From the NCBI GenBank assembly GCA_023954195.1, contig JAMLIK010000005.1:303491-367490 (forward strand): a stretch of DNA of 64,000 nt, given 5' to 3'. Below are positions 1 through 11,371 of the stretch, one piece after another. A program made the position numbers and the translations under genes. The number at the start of each line of letters is the position of its first letter. Within the stretch, counting starts at the first letter, position 1. Source of the DNA: Xanthobacteraceae bacterium (GTDB lineage: Bacteria; Pseudomonadota; Alphaproteobacteria; Rhizobiales; Xanthobacteraceae). The notes beneath the pieces are model-generated. The model searched no databases. It was not told the DNA's origin and saw nothing but the letters and a program-made list of their open reading frames with translations.

Positions 1-1123
<1,123 letters not shown>

Positions 1124-1170
1124 AGGTCGGGGGCCGACGGCCATGTCGTTCGACAATGACACAATGTCCG

Positions 1171-1191
1171 CCCCCAGGCGCTGCCTGGGGG
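1171..1191 (+). promoter_or_regulatory. GC-rich perfect hairpin between dnaK and dnaJ
   Basis: A 9-bp perfect inverted repeat (CCCCCAGGC, loop GCT, GCCTGGGGG) lies in the dnaK-dnaJ gap, followed after four bases by TTTTG. It could be a partial terminator or mRNA-processing/stability element that makes dnaK more abundant than dnaJ. There is no long U-tract, so strong Rho-independent termination is doubtful. The hairpin is directly visible; its role is inference. Confidence 0.5.
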
Positions 1192-1273
1192 ACGGTTTTG
1201 AAGCTGGTGGGGACACAGCAAAACCGATGGCTGGCGCGGTGCGCGCCCGCGGCAGTCGGTGCGGGGATCGATG

Positions 1274-2407
1274 ATGTCGGCAAAGCGCTGCTATTACGAA
1301 ACGCTTGAAGTCGAGCGCACCGCCTCGGACGCGGATCTGAAATCCGCCTTCCGCAAGCTGGCGATGAAATGGCATCCCGATCGCAACCCCGGCGACAAGA
1401 GCAGCGAAATCCGCTTCAAGGAAATCAACGAAGCCTACGAAGTTCTCAAGGACGGCGACAAGCGCGCCGCCTATGACCGTTTCGGTCACGCCGCCTTCGA
1501 GCAGGGTCACGGCGGCGGCGCCGGTTTCGGCGCCGGCTTCGCGTCGTCGTTCTCGGATATTTTCGAGGATCTGTTCGGCATGGCCGGACAGCGTGGCCGT
1601 GGCGGCGGCCGCGAGCGTGGCGCGGATCTGCGCTACAATATGGAAATCACCCTGGAGGAAGCTTTCTCCGGCAAGACCGCGCAAATCGAAATTCCGGTCG
1701 CGGTGACCTGCGAATCCTGCTCCGGCACCGGCGCCAAGGCCGGCACCAAGCCGAAAACCTGTGCGACGTGCGGCGGCGCCGGCCGCGTGCGCCAGGCGCA
1801 GGGCTTCTTCACGCTGGAGCGGACCTGCCCCGGCTGTCAGGGGCGCGGCCAGACCATCGAGGACGCCTGCGCGTCCTGCTCCGGTTCGGGGCGGGTGACG
1901 CGGGATCGCGCGCTGTCGGTCAACATTCCGCCGGGCGTCGAGGACGGCACCCGGATCCGGCTCGCCAACGAAGGCGAGGCCGGCGTTCACGGCGGCCCTC
2001 CGGGCGACCTCTATATCTTCCTGTCGCTGACCTCCCATCCGTTCTTCCAGCGCGACGGCGCCGATTTGCACTGCCGCGTTCCGATTTCGATGGTGGCGGC
2101 GGCGCTCGGCGGCGAGTTCGAGGTCCCGACCATCGACAAGACCAAGGCGAAGGTGAAAGTGCCGTCCGGAACGCAATCCGGCCGCCGCTTCCGGATCGGC
2201 GGCAAGGGCATGCCAGTATTGCGCTCCCGTCAGACCGGCGACATGTATGTCCAGGTGATGGTGGAAACGCCGCAGAACCTGACCAAGAAGCAGCGGGAAT
2301 TGCTGGCGGAGTTCGAGAAGCTGTCATCCGGGGCGACGCAACCGGAGGCTGTTGGTTTCTTTACCAAAGTCAAAGACTTCTTTGGCTCGCGGAGCGCGGC
2401 GCAATAA
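1274..2407 (+). CDS. dnaJ: Chaperone protein DnaJ (Hsp40)
   Basis: Co-chaperone that delivers unfolded clients to DnaK and stimulates its ATPase. The protein is 377 aa, normal for a type I DnaJ. Order of domains: J domain ([10 protein letters not shown] onward, with the diagnostic HPD in [10 protein letters not shown]), Gly/Phe-rich linker ([12 protein letters not shown]), four zinc-binding CxxCxGxG repeats ([32 protein letters not shown]), then the C-terminal client-binding domains. Start choice: in-frame GTG 1259, ATG 1271 and ATG 1274 exist. ATG 1274 gives the family N-terminus [13 protein letters not shown] and sits 8 nt after a GGGG that can serve as ribosome binding site. It forms the dnaKJ unit with the upstream gene. 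Confidence 0.97.
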   Translation: MSAKRCYYETLEVERTASDADLKSAFRKLAMKWHPDRNPGDKSSEIRFKEINEAYEVLKDGDKRAAYDRFGHAAFEQGHGGGAGFGAGFASSFSDIFEDLFGMAGQRGRGGGRERGADLRYNMEITLEEAFSGKTAQIEIPVAVTCESCSGTGAKAGTKPKTCATCGGAGRVRQAQGFFTLERTCPGCQGRGQTIEDACASCSGSGRVTRDRALSVNIPPGVEDGTRIRLANEGEAGVHGGPPGDLYIFLSLTSHPFFQRDGADLHCRVPISMVAAALGGEFEVPTIDKTKAKVKVPSGTQSGRRFRIGGKGMPVLRSRQTGDMYVQVMVETPQNLTKKQRELLAEFEKLSSGATQPEAVGFFTKVKDFFGSRSAAQ

Positions 2408-2497
2408 GCCTTTCGCTTGACCGGTTTCCCGCCGCGCGTTACGTCTTTTGTAAAGCGAAGTTGACATCCCGCCGACCGTGGCCCCTCCGGGTGCGAA

Positions 2498-3100
2498 ATG
2501 TCCCTGCAACCAGCCGTACGCACCCTGAAGAAGACGCCTCGTCTCGATGACGAGGTGCGCTTTCTCCGCTCATGGATCGAGAAGCCGCTGCACATGGGCG
2601 CGGTGATGCCGTCGGGCCGCGTGCTGGCCCGCACCATGGCGCAATATGTCGATGTCCATGCCACCGGACCCGTCGTCGAACTCGGGCCCGGCACCGGCGC
2701 GATCACCAGCGCGCTGATCGAGCACGGCGTCGACCCGAGCCGGCTGGTGCTGGTGGAATACAACCCCGGTTTCTGCGCCCTGCTGCGCGACCGCTACCCG
2801 CAGGCGACGGTGGTGCAGGGCGACGCCTATGCGTTGCGGGATTCGCTGTCGAAGGTGCTGAAGGAGCCCGCCTCCGCCGTGGTGTCGGGCCTGCCGCTGG
2901 TCACCAAGCCGATGCTGACCCGGCTGAAACTGATCCGCGATGCTTTCTCGGCGCTGACGCCCGGAGCCCCGTTCGTGCAATTCACCTATTCGGTGACGCC
3001 ACCGATTCCGAAATCCCTGCCGGGCGTCTCCACCGAAGCCTCGGAACGGATCTGGATGAACCTTCCGCCCGCGCGCGTCTGGGTGTATCGCAAGGGCTGA
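2498..3100 (+). CDS. pmtA: Phospholipid N-methyltransferase, PmtA-like (SAM-dependent)
   Basis: Probable S-adenosylmethionine-dependent methyltransferase that methylates phosphatidylethanolamine towards phosphatidylcholine at the inner membrane. The 200-aa size and sequence fit the small rhizobial/Rhodobacter PmtA type related to rRNA adenine dimethylases. Seen in sequence: the SAM-binding motif I VVELGPGTGAITSALIEHG at about residues 55-75, an acidic motif LVLVEYNPGF (ribose binding), the region VVQGDAY, and the post-motif VVSGLPLVTKPM. A short amphipathic Lys/Arg-rich N-terminus (TLKKTPRLDDEVRFL) agrees with membrane association. As I recall, a pmtA gene lies downstream of dnaKJ in Bradyrhizobium, which supports the call. 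Members of this fold are easily mis-assigned, so the substrate is family inference. Confidence 0.8.
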   Translation: MSLQPAVRTLKKTPRLDDEVRFLRSWIEKPLHMGAVMPSGRVLARTMAQYVDVHATGPVVELGPGTGAITSALIEHGVDPSRLVLVEYNPGFCALLRDRYPQATVVQGDAYALRDSLSKVLKEPASAVVSGLPLVTKPMLTRLKLIRDAFSALTPGAPFVQFTYSVTPPIPKSLPGVSTEASERIWMNLPPARVWVYRKG

Positions 3101-3136
3101 TCCCCCGGCCGCCTGGCCGGAGCATGGCTATTTGCG

Positions 3137-3733
3137 ATGTCCTTGATGAATCCAATCAAAATCCTGGTGATCCCCGGTTCGTTGCGCAGCGGATCGTTGA
3201 ATATCCGGCTGGCGGGCGCGGCGATGGCCGAACTGGTCGAGGCCGGCGCCGAGGTTTCGCTGATCTCGCTCGGCGATTATCCGCTGCCGATCTACGACGG
3301 CGATCTCGAAGCCCGCTCCGGGGTGCCGGCCGAGGCCGTCAACCTCAAGCGTCAGATCGAGGCGCATCACGGCGTTTTGCTGGTCAGCCCCGAATACAAT
3401 TCCTCGCCGCCGCCGCTGCTCAAGAACGCGCTCGACTGGGTGACGCGGGTGCGCGAGCGCGGCGAGCCGCTCGGACACGCGATGCGCGGACGCCCGTTCG
3501 CGCTGGCGGCGGCGTCAACCGGCCGGTTCGGCGGCGCGCGCTGCCTGATGATGCTGCGGCTGATGCTGTCGGGCTGCCGCGTCACCGTGATTCCCGACCA
3601 GCTCGCGTTGTCGTTCGCCGATCAAGCCTACGACGATCTCGATCGGCTCAAGCCAGGCGCCGACCGCGACATGCTGAAGGCGATGACGCGGCAGTTGATC
3701 GATGTCGCGGAACGGATGAGGCACCATGACTGA
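3137..3733 (+). CDS. NADPH-dependent FMN reductase family protein (flavodoxin-like quinone/azo reductase)
   Basis: Soluble flavoprotein of the NADPH-dependent FMN reductase family (ChrR/YieF/azoreductase-like), 198 aa. Diagnostic motifs are the N-terminal FMN phosphate loop [14 protein letters not shown] and the flavin-ring loop [21 protein letters not shown]. Such enzymes reduce quinones, chromate or azo compounds with two electrons; the physiological substrate cannot be told from sequence. The stop codon overlaps the pyrF start by 8 bp, so the two are co-translated. An internal ATG three codons downstream (3146) is an alternative start and would remove only MSL. Confidence 0.88.
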   Translation: MSLMNPIKILVIPGSLRSGSLNIRLAGAAMAELVEAGAEVSLISLGDYPLPIYDGDLEARSGVPAEAVNLKRQIEAHHGVLLVSPEYNSSPPPLLKNALDWVTRVRERGEPLGHAMRGRPFALAAASTGRFGGARCLMMLRLMLSGCRVTVIPDQLALSFADQAYDDLDRLKPGADRDMLKAMTRQLIDVAERMRHHD

Positions 3734-4448
3734 CGCCGCCATTTTCGCGCGCGACCGCCTGATCGTTGCCCTGGACGTGCCGAGCGTGGCTGATGCCGAG
3801 GCGATGATCGCGCGGCTGGGCGACAGCGTGACGTTCTACAAGATCGGCTATCAGCTCGCTTACGCCGGCGGGCTGCCGCTGGTCCGACGCCTCGCGGACG
3901 CCGGCAGGAAAGTCTTTCTCGATCTCAAGCTGCATGACATCGGCAACACCGTCGCGCGCGGTGTCGAGAGCGTCGCCGGTCTCGGCGCGACATTCCTCAC
4001 CGTCCATGCCTATCCGCAGACCATGAAGGCGGCGGTGGAGGCCAGCGCCGGTTCGGCGCTGCGAATCCTCGCGGTGACGGTGCTCACTTCCTACGACGAA
4101 GCCGACCTGCAAGCCGCCGGCTACCGGCTCGGCGTGTCCGATCTGGTGCGTCTGCGCGCCGAGCAGGCGCAGGCGCTGGGCGTCCATGGCCTGGTCTGCT
4201 CGGCCGAGGAAGCCGCCGGTCTGCGGCCGATCGCCGGCGCGGCCATGCGCCTGGTGACGCCGGGCATCCGCCCCGCCGGCAGCGACGCCGGCGATCAGAA
4301 GCGGATCATGACACCGGCGCGGGCGATCGCGGCCGGGGCGGATTATCTCGTGGTGGGGCGGCCGGTGCTGGCGGCGTCCGATCCGAAAGCCGCGGCGGAG
4401 GCCATCGTCGCGGAGATCGAACAGGCAAGGAAACAGGCAAGCAACTGA
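3726..4448 (+). CDS. pyrF: Orotidine 5'-phosphate decarboxylase
   Basis: Catalyses decarboxylation of OMP to UMP, the last step of de novo pyrimidine synthesis, in the cytosol. 240 aa, typical for the short bacterial type. The N-terminal [16 protein letters not shown] and the active-site [11 protein letters not shown] (catalytic Lys and Asp pair of the DxKxxDI motif) are intact, as are the C-terminal phosphate-binding segments [17 protein letters not shown] and [11 protein letters not shown]. It overlaps the preceding flavin reductase gene by 8 bp and is followed 11 bp later by a DUF1330 gene, so the three form one transcription unit. Confidence 0.97.
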   Translation: MTDAAIFARDRLIVALDVPSVADAEAMIARLGDSVTFYKIGYQLAYAGGLPLVRRLADAGRKVFLDLKLHDIGNTVARGVESVAGLGATFLTVHAYPQTMKAAVEASAGSALRILAVTVLTSYDEADLQAAGYRLGVSDLVRLRAEQAQALGVHGLVCSAEEAAGLRPIAGAAMRLVTPGIRPAGSDAGDQKRIMTPARAIAAGADYLVVGRPVLAASDPKAAAEAIVAEIEQARKQASN

Positions 4449-4459
4449 CGGAGGCAAGC

Positions 4460-4765
4460 ATGGCCAAGGGATACTGGATCGGGCGCGTCGACGTTCACGA
4501 TCTCGACGGCTACAAGCGCGACTATGTCGCCCACAACGGCGCGGTGTTTCACAAATACGGCGGCCGGTTCCTGGTGCGCGGCGGCAATTTCGAGAGCAGG
4601 GAAGGGTCGTCGCGCTCACGCAACGTCGTCATCGAGTTCAAGGACTACGACACCGCGCTGGCCTGCTACAACTCGCCGGAATATCAGGCGCTAATCAAGG
4701 CGCGCGCGCCCTATTCGGAAGGCGATATCGTGGTGATCGAAGGCTATGACGGGCCGCAGCCCTGA
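4460..4765 (+). CDS. DUF1330 domain protein
   Basis: A 101-aa soluble protein of the DUF1330 family (dimeric alpha-beta barrel/ferredoxin-like fold). Family hallmarks present: the start KGYWIGRVDVHDLDGYKRDYV, the central GGRFLVRGGNFES and VVIEFKDYDTALACYNSPEYQ, and the acidic tail GDIVVIEGYDG. No biochemical function is established for the family; a small-molecule binding or monooxygenase-like role has been suggested from fold alone. It follows pyrF by 11 bp with a GGAGG ribosome binding site in the gap (GACGGAGGCAAGCATG), so it is part of the pyrF operon. A second DUF1330 protein is encoded at 60859-61281. Confidence 0.9.
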   Translation: MAKGYWIGRVDVHDLDGYKRDYVAHNGAVFHKYGGRFLVRGGNFESREGSSRSRNVVIEFKDYDTALACYNSPEYQALIKARAPYSEGDIVVIEGYDGPQP

Positions 4766-4830
4766 GGCGGCGATAAGTTGCCGGGACGCTCCGTCCCCGC
4801 TATACCGCGCCATCATTTGAGGCTCAGACC

Positions 4831-5646
4831 ATGTCGGACATGCGATTGATCGTTGCGGGCGCCGGCGGGCGGATGGGCCGGGCGCTGACGCGCGCCATCG
4901 CCGAGACCGAGGGCGCGGTCGTCACCGGCGCGCTGGAGGCGCCGGGCTCGGAGTGGATCGGGCAGGACGCCGCCGCATTGGCGGGTCTGCCGCCGGGTGG
5001 CGTCAAGGTGTCGGCCGACCTGTGGTCGCTTTCCGCCAACGCCGACGGCATTCTCGATTTCACCGTGCCGCGCGCCACCATCGCCAATGTCGCGATCGCC
5101 GCGCAGCGCGGGCTGGTGCACGTGATCGGCACCACCGGCCTGTCACCCTCCGACCACGCCATCATCAACAGCGTGACCGGGCAGGCCGTGGTGGTGCAGG
5201 CCGGAAACATGAGTCTCGGCGTCAACCTGCTCGCGGCGCTGGTGAAGCGGGTGGCGCGGTCGCTCGATCCCAGTTTCGATATCGAGATCGTCGAGATGCA
5301 TCACAAGGCGAAAGTCGACGCGCCGTCCGGCACCGCGCTGATGCTCGGCGAGGCGGCGGCGGCGGGCCGCGACATCCCGTTGCGGGATCATTCGGCGCGC
5401 GGCCGCGACGGCATCACCGGCGCGCGGCGCAGCGGCGATATCGGCTTCGCGGCGCTGCGCGGCGGCACCGTCACCGGCGACCACACGGTGATCTTCGCGG
5501 GCCCCTACGAGCGCATCGAACTCACCCACAAGGCCGAGGATCGCATGATCTTCGCCCACGGCGCGCTGAAGGCGGCGCTATGGGCGCGGGGCAAGCCGCC
5601 GGGCCTGTACTCAATGGCCGACGTGCTGGGCCTCGGCGATTTCTGA
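4831..5646 (+). CDS. dapB: 4-hydroxy-tetrahydrodipicolinate reductase
   Basis: NAD(P)H-dependent reduction of 4-hydroxy-tetrahydrodipicolinate to tetrahydrodipicolinate in lysine and meso-diaminopimelate synthesis, so it supplies both protein and peptidoglycan. 271 aa, full length. Nucleotide-binding motif [12 protein letters not shown] at the N-terminus, GTTGLS segment, and the catalytic signature [18 protein letters not shown] with the active His-His and Lys residues. The C-terminal substrate loop and dimer region ([20 protein letters not shown]) is conserved. Start ATG 4831 yields the normal N-terminus. gpmA follows 24 bp downstream on the same strand. Confidence 0.97.
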   Translation: MSDMRLIVAGAGGRMGRALTRAIAETEGAVVTGALEAPGSEWIGQDAAALAGLPPGGVKVSADLWSLSANADGILDFTVPRATIANVAIAAQRGLVHVIGTTGLSPSDHAIINSVTGQAVVVQAGNMSLGVNLLAALVKRVARSLDPSFDIEIVEMHHKAKVDAPSGTALMLGEAAAAGRDIPLRDHSARGRDGITGARRSGDIGFAALRGGTVTGDHTVIFAGPYERIELTHKAEDRMIFAHGALKAALWARGKPPGLYSMADVLGLGDF

Positions 5647-5670
5647 AAAACGAAGTGGAATGGAAAAGCG

Positions 5671-6294
5671 ATGAGCGATCGGCTTCTTGTTCTCGTGCGT
5701 CACGGCCAGAGCGAATGGAATTTGAAGAACCTGTTCACCGGCTGGAAGGATCCCGACCTCACCGAGTTGGGACGCGATGAGGCGAAGCAAGCGGGGCGCA
5801 AGCTGAAGGCGCAGGGCTTCAGCTTCGACATCGCCTTCACCTCGGCGCTGACGCGCGCGCAAAACACGCTCGACATCATCCTGAAGGAAATGGGTCAGGG
5901 CGGATTGCCGATCCACAAGAATCTGGCGCTGAACGAGCGCGACTACGGCGACCTGTCCGGCCTGAACAAGGACGAGGCGCGCAAGAAGTGGGGCGAGGAG
6001 CAGGTCCACATCTGGCGGCGCTCCTACGACGTGCCGCCGCCCGGCGGCGAAAGCCTGAAGGACACGCTGGCGCGCACGCTGCCGTATTTCGTGCAGGAGA
6101 TCCTGCCGTGCGTGCTGCGCGGCGAGCGCACGCTGGTGGTGGCGCACGGCAACTCGTTGCGCGCGCTCATCATGGTGCTGGAGAAGCTGACGCCGGAAAC
6201 CATTCTCAAGCGCGAACTCGCCACTGGCGCGCCGGTGATCTACCGCCTCAACGCCGATGCCACCGTGGCCTCGGTGCTCGATCTCGCGGCGTAG
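5671..6294 (+). CDS. gpmA: 2,3-bisphosphoglycerate-dependent phosphoglycerate mutase
   Basis: Interconverts 3- and 2-phosphoglycerate in glycolysis/gluconeogenesis. The 207-aa length is the shorter form common in alphaproteobacteria. The RHG motif [12 protein letters not shown] contains the phosphorylated His. The second catalytic Glu lies in [18 protein letters not shown] and the second His in [14 protein letters not shown]. The insert [16 protein letters not shown] is typical of the dPGM group, as opposed to general histidine phosphatases. It ends the dnaK-to-gpmA plus-strand run; a palindromic repeat follows immediately. Confidence 0.95.
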   Translation: MSDRLLVLVRHGQSEWNLKNLFTGWKDPDLTELGRDEAKQAGRKLKAQGFSFDIAFTSALTRAQNTLDIILKEMGQGGLPIHKNLALNERDYGDLSGLNKDEARKKWGEEQVHIWRRSYDVPPPGGESLKDTLARTLPYFVQEILPCVLRGERTLVVAHGNSLRALIMVLEKLTPETILKRELATGAPVIYRLNADATVASVLDLAA

Positions 6295-6315
6295 TCGCGG
6301 CGGCCAACGAGAAGC

Positions 6316-6432
6316 GTCATTGCGAGCACTCGGATCAACGCTTCGCGTTGTCCGAGCACAGGCTCCGCGAAGCAATCCAGTCTTTCCTTGCGGCTCCTGG
6401 ATTGCTTCGTCGCTCGCGCTCCTCGCAATGAC
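6316..6432. repeat. Dispersed palindromic repeat (REP-like, 'GTCATTGCGAG' family)
   Basis: Outer arms GTCATTGCGAG (6316-6326) and CTCGCAATGAC (6422-6432) are exact inverted repeats. Inner arms CGAAGCAATCCAG (6368-6380) and CTGGATTGCTTCG (6397-6409) are also exact, and a third small hairpin lies near 6333-6356. Elements of this design are scattered through Bradyrhizobium-group genomes. It separates the convergent gpmA and AraC-methyltransferase genes and may also act as a bidirectional transcription stop. Confidence 0.85.
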
Positions 6433-6451
6433 GACTGCGGCGGACCGATGA

Positions 6452-7348
6452 TTACGCCGCGCTGACCTGCCCGGCTTCCCAGCCCAGCATCGCCTGCTTG
6501 CGGGTAATGCCCCAGTGATAGCCGGTGAGCGCGCCGCTCTTGCCGATCACGCGATGGCACGGCACCACAAACGAGATCGGGTTGCGGCCGACCGCGGCGC
6601 CGACCGCGCGCGAGGCTTTCGGATTGCGCACCTCGCAGGCGATGTCGGAATAGGTGGCGGCGCGGCCCAGCGGAATCTTCAGTAGCGATTCCCACACCCG
6701 CACCTCGAAATCGGTGCCGATCAGCACCACGCGCAGCGGCTGGTCGGCGCTCCATAGCCTTGTGTCGAAGATGCGCCGCGCCAGGGCGGCGGTGCCGTCG
6801 TGATCCTCGACGCATTCGGCGCGCGGCCAGCGTCGCCGCATGTCGGCCAGCGCAGCCGTCTCCTCGCCGGGATCGGCGAAGGCGAGTCCGGCCAGGCCGC
6901 GCTCGCTGGCGATGACGATGGCGGTGCCGAACGGCGACGGGTGGAAGCCGTAGCGCAGCCGCACGCCGGCGCCGCCGGCCTTCCATTCGCCCGGCGACAT
7001 CGCCTCGTGGGTGACGAACAAATCGTGCAGCCGGCCGGGGCCGGACAGGCCGGAGTCCAGCGCGGCGTCGAGCACGCTGGCGGAGGAGCGCAATAGGCTC
7101 TTGGCGTGATCGAGCGTCAGCGCCTGCATGAACGCCTTCGGCGTCAACCCGGCCCAGCGCCGGAACAGATGGTGCAGCTCGTCCGGCGTCAGCGCGGCGG
7201 CGTCGGCGATGGCCTCGATGGTCGGCTGCGCACGCCAGTGCGCGGAAATGAAGGCGATGGCGCGGCGCACCGAGTCGTAGTCGCGCAACGCGGCATCCTG
7301 CGGTCCCGGCTTGGCGAGGCGGTGGTCATGGGTGGCGAGGTTCATCAT
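6452..7348 (-). CDS. AraC-type HTH / methylated-DNA-[protein]-cysteine S-methyltransferase fusion (Ada-like)
   Basis: 298-aa two-domain protein resembling Ada without its N-terminal zinc/methylphosphotriester domain. Residues about 20-115 are an AraC helix-turn-helix pair (AIAFISAHWRAQPTIEAIADAAALT ... HLFRRWAGLTPKAFMQAL). Residues about 125-298 are an O6-alkylguanine-DNA alkyltransferase with the suicide Cys264 in VVPCHRVIG and the helix-turn-helix segment GRAATYSDIA. The alkyl group is transferred irreversibly from O6-alkylguanine to Cys264. Start: ATG 7348 (MMNLATHDHR); ATG 7345 is one codon later. Without the N-terminal Ada sensor Cys cluster, induction by methylphosphotriesters as in E. 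coli Ada is not expected; the AraC part may still bind DNA. Confidence 0.9.
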   Translation of the reverse strand: MMNLATHDHRLAKPGPQDAALRDYDSVRRAIAFISAHWRAQPTIEAIADAAALTPDELHHLFRRWAGLTPKAFMQALTLDHAKSLLRSSASVLDAALDSGLSGPGRLHDLFVTHEAMSPGEWKAGGAGVRLRYGFHPSPFGTAIVIASERGLAGLAFADPGEETAALADMRRRWPRAECVEDHDGTAALARRIFDTRLWSADQPLRVVLIGTDFEVRVWESLLKIPLGRAATYSDIACEVRNPKASRAVGAAVGRNPISFVVPCHRVIGKSGALTGYHWGITRKQAMLGWEAGQVSAA

Positions 7349-7416
7349 GCTGCCAATGTAGGACTTGGCCACGCCCGCAACCACCCGTTTCCCGACAAGT
7401 CTCAGATCGACAAGTC

Positions 7417-7941
7417 TCAGATCATGTGGTGATAGACCGGCCCGCGCCTGGCCGCCTGCAAGGCGTTGGCCAGCGCGCTGGCGAAACTCGATTTCTCGTC
7501 CGGGCCGAGACATTGCGCGATGGCGAGGCTGCGGCCGCGCGACACCAGGCAAAGCCGCTCGATGCCGTATTCCTGATGCACGGTCCGGTCGAGCCGCACC
7601 CAGAGCGGGTTGAACACCCATTCGGTGGCCGCGCCGCGATAATCGGTCCGGCGCACCCGCAATTCGGACGCCGTGATGGAAATTTCCTCCGTTGTCCTGG
7701 CGTCACGGAAATTGATCCGGAACGCCCAGTAGATCGCCAGTACGTCGAGCAGGAAGAAGCCGAGCACCGGCCACGCGCCCTTGAACAGGAAGATCATGCC
7801 GGCGGCGAAATTGACGACGCTGATGACCGCCATCAGCACCGTGAACCCCTTCCGGCTCAGCGACCGGTGCGGCACCAGACAGGCCGAAAACAGTTCCGGC
7901 TCCGGAGCGAGGGGATCGTCAAAATCGTTGCCTGCGGTCAT
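7417..7941 (-). CDS. DUF2244 domain membrane protein
   Basis: 174-aa protein with two closely spaced membrane segments (about residues 32-50, GFTVLMAVISVVNFAAGMIF, and 55-72, AWPVLGFFLLDVLAIYWAF), followed by a cytoplasmic region. This matches the DUF2244 family, whose function is unknown. The conserved N-terminal pattern FSACLVPHRSLSRKGFTVLM and the later WVFNPLWVRLDR and RGRSLAIAQCLGPDEK are seen. It is transcribed away from nth with 22 bp between the two starts, so their promoters overlap. Confidence 0.85.
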   Translation of the reverse strand: MTAGNDFDDPLAPEPELFSACLVPHRSLSRKGFTVLMAVISVVNFAAGMIFLFKGAWPVLGFFLLDVLAIYWAFRINFRDARTTEEISITASELRVRRTDYRGAATEWVFNPLWVRLDRTVHQEYGIERLCLVSRGRSLAIAQCLGPDEKSSFASALANALQAARRGPVYHHMI

Positions 7942-7963
7942 CGCCTGTCATTATACCGGGATC

Positions 7964-8722
7964 ATGGCCAAAAGCACGCGCCGCCCCGCCTCGCGATCGA
8001 AACCAGCAGCTGCCGGACCGGTCGGCGGAAAGCGGGCGGCCACCGCGAAATCCGCAGCCACCAAGTCGAAGCCCACCAAGTCGAAGCCCTGGACCGCCGC
8101 CGAGGTCCATGAAGCGTTCCGCCGGTTTCAGGAGGCCAATCCGGAGCCGAGGGGCGAGTTAGAGCATCTCAACCCGTTCACGCTGCTGGTGGCCGTGGTG
8201 CTGTCGGCGCAGGCCACCGATGCCGGAGTCAACAAGGCGACGCGGGAACTGTTCCCGGTCGCGGATACGCCGGCGAAGATGCTGGCGCTCGGCGAGGAGC
8301 GGCTGCGCGACGCCATCAAGACCATCGGGCTCTATCGCACCAAGGCGAAAAACGTCATCGCGCTGTCGGAAAAGCTGATGACGGAGTTCGGCGGCGCGGT
8401 GCCGCGCACCCGCGCCGAAATCGAGTCGCTGCCGGGCGCCGGGCGCAAGACCGCCAACGTCGTCCTCAACATGGCCTTCGGCCAGCCGACCCTGGCGGTG
8501 GACACCCACGTCTTTCGTGTCGGCAACCGCACCGGCTTGGCGCCCGGCAAGACGCCGCTGGAGGTGGAGCAAAATCTCGAACGGGTGATCCCGCCGGAGT
8601 TCATGCTGCACGCCCATCACTGGCTGATCCTGCATGGCCGCTACACCTGCCTGGCGCGAAAACCGCGCTGCGAGGTCTGCCTGATTAACGATCTCTGCCG
8701 CTGGCCGGAGAAGACGGTGTAG
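7964..8722 (+). CDS. nth: Endonuclease III (DNA glycosylase/AP lyase)
   Basis: Base-excision repair enzyme that removes oxidised pyrimidines and cleaves at AP sites. 252 aa including a basic low-complexity N-terminal extension (about 45 residues rich in Lys/Ala/Pro) that is common in this group. The helix-hairpin-helix LPGAGRKTANVVLNMAFG carries the catalytic Lys, and the catalytic Asp is in AVDTHVFRVGNRTGL. The four 4Fe-4S cysteines are in CLARKPRCEVCLINDLC. Start ATG 7964 (MAKSTRRPAS) is preferred; the frame is open further upstream but would run into the divergent DUF2244 gene. Confidence 0.96.
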   Translation: MAKSTRRPASRSKPAAAGPVGGKRAATAKSAATKSKPTKSKPWTAAEVHEAFRRFQEANPEPRGELEHLNPFTLLVAVVLSAQATDAGVNKATRELFPVADTPAKMLALGEERLRDAIKTIGLYRTKAKNVIALSEKLMTEFGGAVPRTRAEIESLPGAGRKTANVVLNMAFGQPTLAVDTHVFRVGNRTGLAPGKTPLEVEQNLERVIPPEFMLHAHHWLILHGRYTCLARKPRCEVCLINDLCRWPEKTV

Positions 8723-8738
8723 GGCATGCTCCAGGCGC

Positions 8739-9491
8739 TCAGACCGTCGGCACGCTGGTTCCGCGCGCCGGCTCGATCAATTCCGGCCGCGGGCCGCTCA
8801 GTTGCTTGTGGAGATGCACCATTAGCGCCATGGCGAACACCGGTGTCGCGAAGTTGACGATCGGAATCGCGACGAAGGCGGCAATAATCAATCCGGCGAC
8901 GAACACCTGGCCGGCATAGTGGCGGCGCATCGCCTTGGCTTCCTCGACGGGACGGAAGCGCAGCGCGGCGAACTCGAAATACTGCCGGCCGAGCAGCCAG
9001 GCGGTGGCGATGAAGAAAGCGAGAAAGCCGAGGCCTGCGAACAGCGCGAACGGCAGCGCGATCAGGTAAACCAGCAGCGTCAGCGCGGCGAATTTGAGGC
9101 CCTCGGTGATGGCGAGCCCGTAGGGCAGGGCTGTGCCGGGGCGCTCCGCCGGATAGTGCTCGCGCTCGACGATGTCGGCGACGTCGTCGACAAAGACGCC
9201 CGCCACCAGCGAGGTGATCGCCGGCATCAGGAAGATCGCGCCGAACACGATGCCGAAGCCGGCGACGATCGACACCATCCACGACAGGATGTTGAGCGGG
9301 GTATGATAGTCGGGACCGAGCGTCGCCTCGGCCCAGACCATGCCGGAAGTGGCGAGCCAGCTCAAAAGCCGTTGCAGGCTGACCGCAAGCACCGCGATCA
9401 GGATCAGCGCCAATCCGATCGAGCGCCACAGGATGGCGCGCATCGGCGGCGAGACGATCTGCTTCAGCGCGTTGACGGTGGCGTCGAGCAT
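8739..9491 (-). CDS. EI24/CysZ-family membrane protein (putative sulfate transporter)
   Basis: 250-aa polytopic membrane protein. Hydrophobic segments are visible at about 20-42 (RAILWRSIGLALILIAVLAV), 70-100 (SWMVSIVAGFGIVFGAIFLM), 150-185 (two adjacent spans, KFAALTLLVYLIALPFALFA and LGFLAFFIATAWLLG) and 212-238 (FVAGLIIAAFVAIPIVNFA). The segment MPAITSLVAGVFVDDVADIVE is characteristic of the EI24/CysZ family, and these are often annotated as sulfate transporters in this group. Transport of sulfate is family inference only; no cysteine-biosynthesis genes are adjacent. Start ATG 9491 is chosen because the longer reading frame upstream lacks conservation features. Confidence 0.8.
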   Translation of the reverse strand: MLDATVNALKQIVSPPMRAILWRSIGLALILIAVLAVSLQRLLSWLATSGMVWAEATLGPDYHTPLNILSWMVSIVAGFGIVFGAIFLMPAITSLVAGVFVDDVADIVEREHYPAERPGTALPYGLAITEGLKFAALTLLVYLIALPFALFAGLGFLAFFIATAWLLGRQYFEFAALRFRPVEEAKAMRRHYAGQVFVAGLIIAAFVAIPIVNFATPVFAMALMVHLHKQLSGPRPELIEPARGTSVPTV

Positions 9492-9630
9492 GGCGGAATC
9501 CTCTGCGAAAACGAAGGCAGAGGTAGAGATGCAGGCCGGGCAAGACAAGGGTATGGCGGCCGGAGTCTCCCGTCATAGCGAGCCCCGGACAGGGAATTGG
9601 CTTTGTGCGCGGATTGACAATACGAACAGC

Positions 9631-9750
9631 GTCGTCCCCGCGCAGGCGGGGATCCATACACCGCAGCGGTTCGGCTCCATCACCGGAGGCGAGGTGATTC
9701 TACAATAACCCACGCCAGGGGTTATGGGCCCCCGCCTGCGCGGGGGCGAC
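9631..9750. repeat. REP doublet, family 'GTCGTCCCCGCGCAGGCGGGG' (copy 1)
   Basis: Two outward inverted copies of a short unit: GTCGTCCCCGCGCAGGCGGG at 9631-9650 and, reversed, CCCCCGCCTGCGCGGGGGCGAC ending at 9750. Each unit is itself a hairpin (CCCCGCGCAGGCGGGG). The intervening 75 bp contain CCATAC and GGTTATGGG, motifs shared with the copies at 13893, 44706, 52465 and 54779. It lies between convergent-facing ends of the EI24 and gdhA region and contains no plausible gene. Confidence 0.9.
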
Positions 9751-9792
9751 GCCGAGATTGTTTGACCCTGCGTGGGGCGTTTCGGGTCAGAG

Positions 9793-11271
<1,479 letters not shown>

Positions 11272-11371
11272 TCAAACAAACCTTGATCGGAAAATGAGCA
11301 AACTGCGACAATTTCGCGCAGCCACCCCTGTCATCTCGCCTCCGGTTGCTTTCGGCGGCGCGCGGCCTCGC

